A stretch of 64,000 nt of DNA from Bacillota bacterium (GCA_023398495.1 JAEWSG010000117.1:1-64000); one strand, 5' to 3'. Shown: positions 1 through 8,085, counted from the first letter of the stretch. The notes: generated by a model from the letters alone, not told the origin. Numbers and translations are program-made.

Positions 1-186
1 AGAATGTAAACGAAGCGAAGGAATAGTCGAATCACTGTTTGAGCGAAGCGAGTTTGATTCGACCCGTAGCGAGTTTTACATTCTCTCAGCCTCGAAGCTT
101 TAGTCCTTGGAATAATATGGTGCACGATAATTAAACGCACCCTCAAGTCAAAGTCATCAAGTTCGAAAGTCTACGCAATTCCAATG
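1..186 (+). ncRNA. Putative structured RNA, copy 1 (possibly raiA-like; unverified)
   Basis: A 10-bp perfect outer stem pairs 1-10 with 74-83 (AGAATGTAAA/TTTACATTCT). An inner 9-bp stem GTCGAATCA/TGATTCGAC encloses a GCGAAGCGAG loop. A third stem TTGGAAT (107-113)/ATTCCAA (178-184) closes a 3' domain that contains the GGTGC/GCACC hairpin near 119-143. The same arrangement recurs at 46474-46670 with different bases in the stems but identical loop strings (CGAAGCGAGTTT, TCGACCC, TGGAATA), so pairing is conserved while sequence is not. No ORF or tRNA fits. The family is unidentified; raiA RNA is a guess from size, clostridial distribution and compactness. The 5' end may lie before the window, and the strand is inferred from the two copies reading alike. 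Confidence 0.5.
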
Positions 187-307
187 GGTGTTAATTATAT
201 TTAAAAGGTTTAAGTTTTAAGTAGTAAAAAAAATCTGTAACACATTCCAGTCTGCTTTAATATTATAAAATAGATTAAAGCAAATGTTCACAAGGAGGAA
301 ATGACTT

Positions 308-424
308 ATGGAAGAAAGAGGGTTCTTAGGTGGTTTAATTAACAATGATACTCTACTTTGGTTCATCATTCTGTTTCTGCTGCTTTTCTGGGGATCTTGC
401 GGTCCAACTAAATGCAGAGAATAG
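308..424 (+). CDS. 38-residue single-span membrane peptide, first of a tandem pair
   Basis: A short ORF follows a strong AAGGAGGA ribosome-binding site at 291-298. The product starts MEERGFLGG, continues with a hydrophobic stretch (LLWFIILFLLLFW, about residues 16-28) and ends GSCGPTKCRE with two cysteines. It is too short for ordinary gene callers. The next gene starts 28 bp downstream and begins and ends alike (MEERG...CRE versus MEERG...YRE), so the pair looks like a tandem duplication. Size and composition recall the tiny YjcZ-type sporulation membrane peptides of Firmicutes, but this is resemblance only and no function is assigned. Confidence 0.65.
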   Translation: MEERGFLGGLINNDTLLWFIILFLLLFWGSCGPTKCRE

Positions 425-452
425 TACTGATAAAGGAAAGGAGTAATTCCAG

Positions 453-560
453 ATGGAAGAAAGAGGTCTAGGTTTTGGATTTGGAAATAATTTTATATGG
501 ATATTGATTATAATATTCATAATATGTTGCTGTTGTGGTGGCTTTGGTTATAGAGAATAG
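453..560 (+). CDS. 35-residue Gly/Cys-rich membrane peptide, second of a tandem pair
   Basis: The ATG is preceded by GGAAAGGAG at 435-443. The product begins MEERGLGFGFGNN, has a membrane-like run (FIWILIIIFII, about residues 14-24), then four consecutive cysteines and GGFGYRE. Glycine richness and one transmembrane span match the style of YjcZ/YhcZ-like spore-associated peptides. It shares start and end residues with the 308-424 product, and both precede one intrinsic terminator at 596-640, so they are probably co-transcribed. Function unknown; the tetracysteine string could bind metal or form disulfides, which is inference. Confidence 0.65.
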   Translation: MEERGLGFGFGNNFIWILIIIFIICCCCGGFGYRE

Positions 561-595
561 TATATTAAAACATGGTGTATAATCACATAAAAAGG

Positions 596-640
596 GATAG
601 CATTGGCTAAATAAAGTACCAGTGCTATCTTTTTTGTTTT
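596..640 (+). terminator. Intrinsic terminator of the mini-gene pair
   Basis: GATAGCATTGG (596-606) pairs with CCAGTGCTATC (619-629), with one G-T wobble, and is followed by a T-rich run on the plus strand. It closes the transcription unit of the two membrane-peptide genes. Confidence 0.8.
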
Positions 641-838
641 CTTAAAGTATAGGATTCCCTAGCGAAGAGGATTACTACATTAATTGCAGCTTTGTTTACG
701 ATATGTAATTCAATCCAATTGAGTAATTAATTTATCAAATATATTTAATTATTTTTAAAATTAGGTTAATATATGTATTGAGGAAATTTTTCAAAATCAG
801 ATTTATTTTAATAATTAAGAACACAAAGGATGAAAAGC

Positions 839-2530
839 ATGAAATTTTTTAAGGTTTTGCTTATAACCAATATTGTTATATTAATATTAATTGTTCCTGG
901 TTTTATCTTACTTGATAATTATCTTGCCAAAAATAGTGAAGCTTCCAATCCTGATATTGTTACGTCATCAGATAAAGAAAAAGGCAGCGTTGTAGATCTT
1001 AATAACGATAAATTTCCTGATGCAGTAGTTCCTGTAGCGGAACCTGTTGAAGAAAAAGTTATTATTGCCGAAGACCTGCTTCCTGCTTCGCAAAACATAA
1101 AATGGGAAGTTATAAAGGGTAACGACGCAGAAGATAGTCAAAACAACATCACTTTTCCAGTACCTGAAGATTACAACAGCATTGAAGGTGTAACAACTTT
1201 TAGGGGAAACAATTTCAGAAATTCTTCAAGCTATGGTACTGTTGAAGTCATGGAAAAAAAACTCGAAAAAGTTTGGAGCATAAAGACAGGATATATTGAT
1301 ATATGGACAGGCGTTGGCTGGAATGGGCAGCCTGCTATAGTTAAATGGAATGATGAGCTTCGCGGGAAAATGAATATATTTAAAAACAAGAAGAACAAAC
1401 CAGAACTAAAAGAAGTTATTTATGGTACACTCGACGGCAAAATCTATTTTCTTGATCTGGACGACGGACAAAGCACCAGAAATCCGATTAACATAGGATT
1501 TCCTATCAAAGGTAGTGTAAGCGTTGACCCAAGAGGATTGCCGCTCCTTTATTCAGGTCAGGGTATAGAAAAAAACGGAAGTGTAACCGGTAAGATTGGA
1601 TTCCGTATATTCAGCCTTATAGACCAAAAAATGCTCCACTTTATAAACGGAATTGACAAAAGTGCTTACAGAGCATGGGGGGCATTTGATTCAACGCCTT
1701 TGATAGACAAGAGCAATGATACGCTATATGAATGTGGTGAAAACGGCATTCTCTACTCGGTAAAGTTAAACAGCAATTTTGATATTGATACGGGAAATAT
1801 ATCTATTAATCCATTGTTGACAAAATACAGGTATAAATCTCCTTCAATAAAAAGACTAGGTATAGAAAACTCTATTGCAATATATAAAAACTTTGGTTAT
1901 TTTGTAGATAACAGCGGATATATGCAATGTATTGACCTGAATTCTCTTACCCCAGTGTGGGTAAGAAATGTGACAGATGATACTGACAGTACAATTGCTG
2001 TTGAAGAGTTAGGAAATTCAAAAGTATCACTATATACAGCTTGTGAAGTTGATCACCAGGGAAAGGATGGCTACAGCTATGTAAGAAAAATAAACGCTCT
2101 TACCGGAGAACTGATCTGGGAAAACAAATACCAGTGCACTTTCAGCGAAACAAATGGTGGAGCTCTTGCATCGCCTGTTGTAGGAAAAAACGATATTAGT
2201 GATCTAGTTATATTTAATATTGCTAAAGCCTGGAATAAAACCGGCGGTAAGCTGATTGCCTTTGACAAGGAAACGGGAAATGAAAAATGGGTAATTAATT
2301 TTAAACATTATTGCTGGAGTTCACCTGTTGACATTTATACTAAAGATGGAAAGTCTTATATAATCCAGTGCGATTCCGGAGGCTATATGTATCTTATAGA
2401 AGGTCAGACAGGAGAAATTCTTGATAAGTTGCCTCTTGGAGCAAATGTTGAAGGTTCTCCTGCTATATATGATGATATGATTGTTGTGGGGACACGCGGC
2501 CAAAAAATCTGGGGCATCAAAATAAAATAA
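839..2530 (+). CDS. Membrane-anchored PQQ-like beta-propeller protein
   Basis: The 563-residue product has an N-terminal hydrophobic anchor (about residues 4-26), an acidic linker, and a C-terminal region of repeated beta-propeller blades with PQQ/BamB-type signatures such as INALTGELIWENKY, LIAFDKETGNEKWV and LIEGQTGEILDKL. Each is the strand pair ending in a Gly-x-x-x-Trp-like position typical of quinoprotein-like repeats. No dehydrogenase catalytic module is visible, so a structural or binding role outside the membrane is likelier than an enzyme. The start at 839 is preferred over an in-frame ATG at 830 because AAAGGA (825-830) then has 8-nt spacing. It is convergent with the gntR gene, with a 6-bp gap. 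Substrate unknown. Confidence 0.75.
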   Translation: MKFFKVLLITNIVILILIVPGFILLDNYLAKNSEASNPDIVTSSDKEKGSVVDLNNDKFPDAVVPVAEPVEEKVIIAEDLLPASQNIKWEVIKGNDAEDSQNNITFPVPEDYNSIEGVTTFRGNNFRNSSSYGTVEVMEKKLEKVWSIKTGYIDIWTGVGWNGQPAIVKWNDELRGKMNIFKNKKNKPELKEVIYGTLDGKIYFLDLDDGQSTRNPINIGFPIKGSVSVDPRGLPLLYSGQGIEKNGSVTGKIGFRIFSLIDQKMLHFINGIDKSAYRAWGAFDSTPLIDKSNDTLYECGENGILYSVKLNSNFDIDTGNISINPLLTKYRYKSPSIKRLGIENSIAIYKNFGYFVDNSGYMQCIDLNSLTPVWVRNVTDDTDSTIAVEELGNSKVSLYTACEVDHQGKDGYSYVRKINALTGELIWENKYQCTFSETNGGALASPVVGKNDISDLVIFNIAKAWNKTGGKLIAFDKETGNEKWVINFKHYCWSSPVDIYTKDGKSYIIQCDSGGYMYLIEGQTGEILDKLPLGANVEGSPAIYDDMIVVGTRGQKIWGIKIK

Positions 2531-2536
2531 AAAATT

Positions 2537-3274
2537 TTATTTTGAATTCTCAAAAACAAGCTTGCACTTGTCCGCTCTATATTTTGACACAACATACTCA
2601 ACTACCTGTCCGCTTTTTGAGGATATAACATTTGATATCTTTATAAGCGGCTGACCGGGCTGGACTTTCAAATACTGTGCTTCATTCTGGTCGGTATATA
2701 TAACTTCTAACGAACTTTTGGTCTTAGCAGGTACCAAAGGATATTTCCCTCTCAATATATCAAAGGACTGCTTTTTATTCCTTACATCCTCTATAATATT
2801 TGGGAAAAGCCCTAAAGGTATATAGGATATATTATAAGAATAAACTTCATTTTCAAGGTTTGTTACAAAAGCAATCTGTGCAAAATCAATAGTCTGATTA
2901 TAACTTATGGAAAATATATCGGAAAGTTTTCTATATTCTTTGTTTGTCACTGTTTCGAGCAAAACAATATTCCTCTCTCCGGGAACTTCATTATCTAAAA
3001 TCGAGTCGGTAAAGCCAGTATAAGCCTTTACATCAATTGAAGACTTTGGTTTTGACACAAAGGTACCCTTACCCTTTTCTTTATACAAATATCCACTGTT
3101 GGTGAGCTCACTTATTGCCTGTCTCACAGTTGGTCTGCTTATGCTATACTTTTCGCATAATTCCTGTTCTGATGGAATTTTACTGTCCGGCGGATATTCT
3201 CCATTATCAATCTTATCAATAATCAAGTTTTTTAATTGTGAGTAAAGAGGAACATTGCTATACTTATTTATCAC
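2537..3274 (-). CDS. GntR-family transcriptional regulator, HutC subfamily (UTRA domain)
   Basis: This 245-residue protein has an N-terminal winged helix (about residues 5-72) with the GntR signature IPSEQELCEKYSISRPTVRQAI, followed by a UTRA effector-binding domain (about 95-235). Family members bind DNA as dimers and release it on binding a small metabolite, often a sugar phosphate or histidine-pathway compound. GTG start at 3274 with AGGGGGA spaced 8 nt. No obvious target operon is adjacent; the convergent beta-propeller gene and divergent space give no ligand clue. An inverted repeat TGTTAT-N14-ATAACA lies in its own leader, suggesting autoregulation. Confidence 0.85.
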   Translation of the reverse strand: MINKYSNVPLYSQLKNLIIDKIDNGEYPPDSKIPSEQELCEKYSISRPTVRQAISELTNSGYLYKEKGKGTFVSKPKSSIDVKAYTGFTDSILDNEVPGERNIVLLETVTNKEYRKLSDIFSISYNQTIDFAQIAFVTNLENEVYSYNISYIPLGLFPNIIEDVRNKKQSFDILRGKYPLVPAKTKSSLEVIYTDQNEAQYLKVQPGQPLIKISNVISSKSGQVVEYVVSKYRADKCKLVFENSK

Positions 3275-3332
3275 CGAAAAATCCCCCTGTTTGTTTTTTC
3301 AGAAATATCATTGATAGACGAGTTCATATAGG

Positions 3333-3406
3333 TGTTATCAGAGTTAAGCATAATAACATGTCATTACGTCCTCACTAATTCTACTATATCACATAAAAGA
3401 ATTCAA
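3333..3406 (-). promoter_or_regulatory. Promoter and candidate operator of the GntR gene
   Basis: On the minus strand TTGAAT (3401-3406) and TAGAAT (3378-3383) are separated by exactly 17 bp, a good SigA-type promoter. Downstream of the expected start, TGTTAT (3333-3338) and ATAACA (3353-3358) form an inverted repeat suitable for a dimeric regulator. Confidence 0.5.
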
Positions 3407-3499
3407 TATATTTTTTTATATTGATTTAACTTTACCAAAACGTGGAAACACGGGTAGATAACAAAAAATTTAGTTGTTCGCAATTCTTCAATGTTTAAA

Positions 3500-3523
3500 G
3501 GGAGGGTAAAACTCATCCCTCCC
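3500..3523 (-). terminator. Probable terminator downstream of purB
   Basis: GGGAGGG (3500-3506) pairs with CCCTCCC (3517-3523). On the minus strand the hairpin is followed by TTTAAACATT, a weak T-run, about 55 bp after the purB stop codon. Confidence 0.5.
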
Positions 3524-3577
3524 ACAAATTGACCGGTTATATTTTAGGATTAGTCCTATATTTTAGGCATACCTTAA

Positions 3578-5005
3578 TCAAACTTTTAGTTCTACATTAA
3601 TATTAATATCTATATTTGCTTCTAATATTGGCTTTACAACGTCATTTACAAATTCTTCGACCTGTTGAGGCGACCTGCCTACGTAGTTTATTGGCTCTAA
3701 AACCGAGTTTAACTCTTCAAGATTTAAGTTAAATGCACTGTCCGCTGCGATTCTCTCTATCAAGTCATTTTTTTCACCTTCAACCTTAACTTTTTTAGCA
3801 GCCTCCATAGAGTGCACTCTAATTCTTTCATGAAGTTCCTGTCTGTCTCCTCCCCTTTTAACAGCTTCCATCATAATATTTTCAGTTGCCATAAATGGAA
3901 GTTCTTCAAGGATATGCTTTTCTATAACTTTTGGATAAACAACCAGGCCATCAGCAATATTAATATAGATATTTAAAATTGCATCTACTGCAAGAAACGC
4001 TTCCGGTACACTGATACGCTTATTGGCAGAATCGTCAAGACTTCTCTCAAACCATTGTGTTGACGCTGTTATTGCAGGATTTAAAGTGTCAACTATTACA
4101 TATCTGGCAAGTGAAGAAATTCTTTCAGATCTCATTGGATTTCTCTTATAAGCCATTGCAGAAGAACCAATCTGATTTTTTTCAAAAGGTTCTTCAACTT
4201 CTTTCATATTCTGGAGAAGTCTCATGTCATTACTGAACTTATAAGCACTTTGTGCTACACTTCCGAGCAAATTTAATATTCTGCTGTCAAGCTTTCTGGA
4301 ATAGGTTTGTCCTGAAACTGCAAAAACCTTTTCATACCCCATCTTTTGTGCTATGAGTTTATCAAGTTTTTTAACCTTTTCATTATCACCTTCAAAAAGG
4401 CTCAGGAAACTGGCCTGTGTTCCGGTTGTACCTTTAGAACCCAGCAATTTCATGTTGGACAACACAAAATCCATCTCTTCTAAATCCATAGCAAGATCCT
4501 GTATCCAGAGTGTAGCCCTTTTACCTACAGTCACAAGCTGAGCAGGCTGAAAATGCGTAAAACCTAAAGTTGGTAGCTCCTTATACTTAAGTGCAAATTC
4601 TGAAAGCTTGCTTATTACGGCCACCAGCTTTTTCTTAAGTAGCTTCAAACCTTCGTGCATAATGATTATGTCGGTATTGTCTCCAACGTAACATGAAGTT
4701 GCACCAAGATGAATTATTCCCCTTGCACTTGGACAAAGCTCTCCGTATGCATGGATATGTGCCATTACATCGTGTCTGAACTCTTTCTCTTTTGCTTCTG
4801 CCAATTCATAATTTATATTATCTTTATGTTTTTTTAATTCGTCAATTTGTTCATCGGTAATGTTAAGTCCCAGCTCCTTTTCAGCCTCTGCCAGAGCAAT
4901 CCATAATCTCCTCCAGGTCTTAAATTTCATATCCGGTGAAAAAACTTGCTGCATCTCACTGCTTGCATACCTTGAATTTAAAGGACTTTCATAAGTGTTT
5001 TTCAA
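3578..5005 (-). CDS. purB: Adenylosuccinate lyase
   Basis: This 475-residue enzyme of the fumarase/aspartase superfamily cleaves SAICAR to AICAR and adenylosuccinate to AMP, both releasing fumarate, in purine synthesis. The superfamily signature appears as GSSAMAYKRNPMRSE (about residue 290), where the mobile-loop serine resides. The catalytic-histidine segment is seen as TLGFTHFQPAQ, with LGATSCYVGDN nearby. Length is normal for the longer clostridial form. I place the start at the TTG at 5005 (product starts MKNTYESPLNSRYAS) because GGAGG then has 8-nt spacing; the TTG at 5014 sits directly against it. No other pur gene is adjacent. Confidence 0.93.
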   Translation of the reverse strand: MKNTYESPLNSRYASSEMQQVFSPDMKFKTWRRLWIALAEAEKELGLNITDEQIDELKKHKDNINYELAEAKEKEFRHDVMAHIHAYGELCPSARGIIHLGATSCYVGDNTDIIIMHEGLKLLKKKLVAVISKLSEFALKYKELPTLGFTHFQPAQLVTVGKRATLWIQDLAMDLEEMDFVLSNMKLLGSKGTTGTQASFLSLFEGDNEKVKKLDKLIAQKMGYEKVFAVSGQTYSRKLDSRILNLLGSVAQSAYKFSNDMRLLQNMKEVEEPFEKNQIGSSAMAYKRNPMRSERISSLARYVIVDTLNPAITASTQWFERSLDDSANKRISVPEAFLAVDAILNIYINIADGLVVYPKVIEKHILEELPFMATENIMMEAVKRGGDRQELHERIRVHSMEAAKKVKVEGEKNDLIERIAADSAFNLNLEELNSVLEPINYVGRSPQQVEEFVNDVVKPILEANIDININVELKV

Positions 5006-5082
5006 ACTCCTCAACCTCCATAAGCTTTCTAATTATAACTTTTACCAAAGTTTATTATACCTTCTTTTTATGGGTAAATCCA

Positions 5083-5112
5083 CAAAAAAATTGCGAGAAT
5101 ATTAATTCTCGC
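5083..5112 (-). terminator. Intrinsic terminator of the aminotransferase gene
   Basis: GCGAGAAT (5093-5100) and ATTCTCGC (5105-5112) form a tight hairpin with a 4-nt loop. On the minus strand it runs into AATTTTTTTG, and it sits about 65 bp past the stop codon of the aminotransferase at 5178. Confidence 0.85.
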
Positions 5113-5177
5113 TGCATATAATTTATAAATATGAGAATGAATTAGGCTATTAGCAAACATAACCTCTGTACATTATA

Positions 5178-6365
5178 TTATTTATTCAAGAAATTTTCAA
5201 TTCTATTTAGTCCTTCTTTTATATTTTCCATTGAAGTTGCATAAGAAAGCCTTACATGAAGGTCTGTTCCAAAGCCCGAACCTGGTACTAATGCAACATT
5301 CGCCTTTTCAAGCAACACATTTGCGAAATCATCGGAACCATTTATCTTAACTCCATCAAATTCTTTGCCGATCAGTTTTGAAATATTCATCATTACGTAA
5401 AAGGCTCCATTTGGCTTTATGCAAGATAGACCATCTATAGAATTTATCCTGTCAACCATGTAGTCTCTTCTTTTTATAAACTCATCTGCCATTACTTTCA
5501 TGAAATCTTCTGGGCCTTCCAAACCAGCCTGAGCTGCCTTTTGAGCTATTGAGTTAGGGTTTGAAGTTGCATGGCTCTGTACATTGCCCATTATACTGGC
5601 AATTTTTTCGTTAGAAGCTGTGTACCCTATTCTCCAGCCTGTCATTGAATATGACTTGGAAACTCCATTAACAATAATGGTCAAGTCTTTTATTTTATCA
5701 TTGAAGGACGCAATACTTACGTGTTTATATCCGTCATAAACAAGCTTTTCATAGATTTCGTCAGACACAATGTATATTCCTTTGCTTACAGCCAGATCAG
5801 CAATTGACTTAAGCTCTTCTTCAGAGTATATCATACCTGTAGGGTTGCTAGGGCTGTTTATTACGATTGCTCTGGTTTTAGCTGTTATTGCCTTTTCAAG
5901 TTTGCTGATGCTGAATTTGAATCCCTCTTCTTCGGTACTGTTAAGTGTAACAGGAACTCCGTCTGCCAGTTTTACCATTTCAGGATAGCTTACCCAGAAA
6001 GGTGCAGGAATAATTACTTCATCACCTGGATTTAAAATTGCTTGAAAAGCATTAACCAGTGAATGTTTTGCACCATTACTAATAACAATATTCGACGGTT
6101 TGTAGTCAAGTCCGTTATCTTTTTTGAACTTACTACATATAGCCTGCTTTAATTCAAGAGTACCGGAAGCTGGCGTATATTTTGTAAAGCCGTCATTAAT
6201 AGCTTTTATTGCAGCTGCTTTTATATGGTCGGGAGTATCGAAATCAGGTTCACCAGCTCCAAAACCTATGATATCAATCCCTTCAGCTTTCATTTTTTTT
6301 GCTTTTGCATCTATGGCAAGTGTCGATGATGGACTTATTGAAAGACCTTTTTGTGAAAGTTCCAT
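5178..6365 (-). CDS. aspC: Aspartate aminotransferase (class I PLP aminotransferase)
   Basis: The 395-residue protein has the full class I aminotransferase fold signature. It starts LSQKGLSISPSSTLAIDAKAK, carries GAGEPDFDTP, the SNPTGMIYS loop, the YVSDEIYEKL-type segment, and the PLP-binding lysine in GVSKSYSMTGWRIGY (about residue 235); the C-terminal arginine that binds the substrate carboxylate is in HVRLSYATS. It transfers the amino group between aspartate and 2-oxoglutarate with PLP in the cytoplasm; family members may accept other amino acids. RBS GGAGGG is 6 nt before the ATG. It is monocistronic, with its own terminator. Confidence 0.88.
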   Translation of the reverse strand: MELSQKGLSISPSSTLAIDAKAKKMKAEGIDIIGFGAGEPDFDTPDHIKAAAIKAINDGFTKYTPASGTLELKQAICSKFKKDNGLDYKPSNIVISNGAKHSLVNAFQAILNPGDEVIIPAPFWVSYPEMVKLADGVPVTLNSTEEEGFKFSISKLEKAITAKTRAIVINSPSNPTGMIYSEEELKSIADLAVSKGIYIVSDEIYEKLVYDGYKHVSIASFNDKIKDLTIIVNGVSKSYSMTGWRIGYTASNEKIASIMGNVQSHATSNPNSIAQKAAQAGLEGPEDFMKVMADEFIKRRDYMVDRINSIDGLSCIKPNGAFYVMMNISKLIGKEFDGVKINGSDDFANVLLEKANVALVPGSGFGTDLHVRLSYATSMENIKEGLNRIENFLNK

Positions 6366-6494
6366 TTTTAACCCTCCAATTTATATAATTATGTACTCCA
6401 TTTTAATATATTATATGATTTTTTGCAAGATTTAGATTCAATTTATGCAAAATATATTTATTGATAGGTAACTTTGGACAAGCAGCTTTATTAA

Positions 6495-6604
6495 TAGATA
6501 TAAATCACGAAAATGATTATACATAGGAAAATTTGATTTTGGTGATATTGTATTAGAGAAATTGAAGCGCGATGTAAAATCTTAATCGCATTCAATATAG
6601 ATAT
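6495..6604 (+). repeat. Intergenic palindromic repeat family 1, copy a
   Basis: A roughly 110-bp element made of two hairpins: ATCACGAAAAT...ATTTTGGTGAT, then TTGAAGCGCGAT...ATCGCATTCAA. Related copies are at 36279-36380 (opposite orientation), 38134-38245, 53460-53566 and 62318-62425 (opposite). No coding capacity. Confidence 0.85.
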
Positions 6605-6670
6605 AAATTTATCATCGATTAGATATTTTTGAAATTGCAAGTTAGTGAACTAATTAATTCAATTTTAAAT

Positions 6671-6721
6671 CTGTATATAGTTACAGCTTAATTCAATTTT
6701 TTTATCTGTATATAGTTACAG
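6671..6721. repeat. Two direct copies of a 16-bp palindrome-like motif
   Basis: CTGTATATAGTTACAG occurs at 6671-6686 and 6706-6721, 35 bp start to start, within a larger direct repeat (TTCAATTTT...CTGTATATAGTTACAGC). Each copy is an imperfect palindrome (CTGTA...TACAG). Possible paired operator or duplicated hairpin; no regulator is assigned. Confidence 0.5.
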
Positions 6722-6816
6722 CGGAACCTTTTGCTGGGCGTATTTAATTTTCGTGCATCATATTATGGTTCACTATTAAAATATGCACCCACTTTTGCTT
6801 TGATTGTAGGTTCCGC
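6721..6816 (-). other. Long stem-loop downstream of the dipeptidase gene
   Basis: GCGGAACCT (6721-6729) pairs with AGGTTCCGC (6808-6816). GTGCAT (6753-6758) pairs with ATGCAC (6783-6788) inside it. It lies about 30 bp past the dipeptidase stop on the minus strand and about 350 bp before the aminotransferase start, so it could be a 3' structure, an RNA domain or a repeat. Part of it resembles bases 110-145 of the window on the opposite strand. Confidence 0.4.
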
Positions 6817-6848
6817 TGCTATATAATTTGATATAATTATTCAATCAT

Positions 6849-7784
6849 TTACAATAAATTCTTAACAAGTCGCAGAAAATTCCCTCCGGCGATTTTTTCA
6901 ATTACTTCTTCTTTATAATTCAGCTTACCCAATTCTTCAAAAATAGAATTAATATCTTCAATTCCATTAATACCTTCCGGAGTTTTTTCAATTCCGTCAA
7001 AATCTGCACCAAGCCCAATGTGATCAGCTCCAGCAACAGAAACCATATGTTCTATATGTTTCACAACATCTGCCATTGATGCTTTTCCTGAGTTGTTTAA
7101 GAAGTCAGGATAAAGGTTTATCCCAATCACTCCGCCGTTTTCAGCAACAGCCTTTATCTGGTCATCATTTAGATTTCTTGGATGCGAACAGATAATCCTT
7201 GCATTTGAATGGGAAACAATTATTGGCTTGGCAGTTGTTTCAATTACGTCCCAGAAGCCTTTTTCCGATATATGAGACAAATCAACAAGCATTCCTAAGT
7301 TGTTCATCTCCTTAATAAGCTTTCTGCCAAAAGGCGTCAGACCTCCACCAGTCTCTCCGTCTTTAACTCCATCTGCTATTTCATTCCTGTAATTCCATGT
7401 AAGGCAAATACTTCTTACGCCAAGTCTGTAAAAATTCCTCAATGCTCCCAGATCTCCCTGAAGTGCTTCTCCACCTTCAATAGATAGCATTGCAGCAATT
7501 TTTCCATCTGAAAACGCTTTCTCGATATCGCTGTAATTACAACATAACATTATATCGTCCTTATATATTTCCAACTCGTTATAAAACCGGTCTATAATCT
7601 GCATCGCACGCTTCATTGAGTAAGCTTGTGAGTATGCCGGATCAATAAATGCAGCAAAGGTTTGAATACAGTTGCCAGCCTTTTTTAACCTAATCAAATC
7701 AATGTGGCAACTGTTTTGGTACAGATTTGAATTGAGTTCCATTATTTTTGTTACTGTATCACAATGTGCATCAAAAATTATCAT
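6849..7784 (-). CDS. Membrane dipeptidase family protein (peptidase M19)
   Basis: This 311-residue zinc metallopeptidase is of the renal-dipeptidase family. The N-terminal IIFDAHCDTVTKI carries the His-x-Asp metal ligands; the bridging glutamate is in MLSIEGGEAL, further ligands in LVDLSHIS and IVSHSNAR, and the C-terminal aspartate in HIGLGADFDGI. Members hydrolyse dipeptides, including some D-residues from peptidoglycan turnover. No signal peptide is seen, so cytoplasmic action is likely. The start at 7784 follows AGGGGGAGAGACC; the longer reading frame to 7841 runs into a repeat element and lacks an RBS. Confidence 0.85.
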   Translation of the reverse strand: MIIFDAHCDTVTKIMELNSNLYQNSCHIDLIRLKKAGNCIQTFAAFIDPAYSQAYSMKRAMQIIDRFYNELEIYKDDIMLCCNYSDIEKAFSDGKIAAMLSIEGGEALQGDLGALRNFYRLGVRSICLTWNYRNEIADGVKDGETGGGLTPFGRKLIKEMNNLGMLVDLSHISEKGFWDVIETTAKPIIVSHSNARIICSHPRNLNDDQIKAVAENGGVIGINLYPDFLNNSGKASMADVVKHIEHMVSVAGADHIGLGADFDGIEKTPEGINGIEDINSIFEELGKLNYKEEVIEKIAGGNFLRLVKNLL

Positions 7785-7828
7785 GGTCTCTCCCCCTGAC
7801 TTTAAATTTATCCATAGATTAATTATAT

Positions 7829-7928
7829 ATATAACGTACACTAAAGTTAAATATATATAGCACCCAAACGTTATCTAATTTAGATGAAAAACATCCTTTA
7901 ATTTTAACTTTAGAGTTTTTCAGCTATA
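7829..7928 (-). repeat. Intergenic palindromic repeat family 2, copy a
   Basis: A roughly 100-bp element, read on the minus strand as TAGCTGAAAAACTC...GATGTTTTTCATCTAA followed by TTAGATAACG...CGTTATAT. Related copies: 27935-28028, 38036-38137 and 63210-63313. It sits just upstream of the dipeptidase start. Confidence 0.8.
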
Positions 7929-8085
7929 ATAACTTATGGAGGCAAATATTAATATATACTATAATACTATTTTTCAGCTATAGTTTTTATATATTCAATA
8001 AGTATATTTTTGTTTATTTTTTGTGTTTTTTTATGTTTTAACCTTCGACTGCACGTAATAAAATGTAATATTCTTTCATTTTATT

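Noticed and set aside
1..186. tRNA or tmRNA at the left edge
   Set aside because: No acceptor stem with CCA, no T-loop GGTTCGAATC pattern and no tag-coding frame; the stems differ from cloverleaf geometry.
5015..5177. Purine riboswitch upstream of purB
   Set aside because: I found no conserved purine-aptamer core in the leader; the main structure there is the terminator of the preceding gene.
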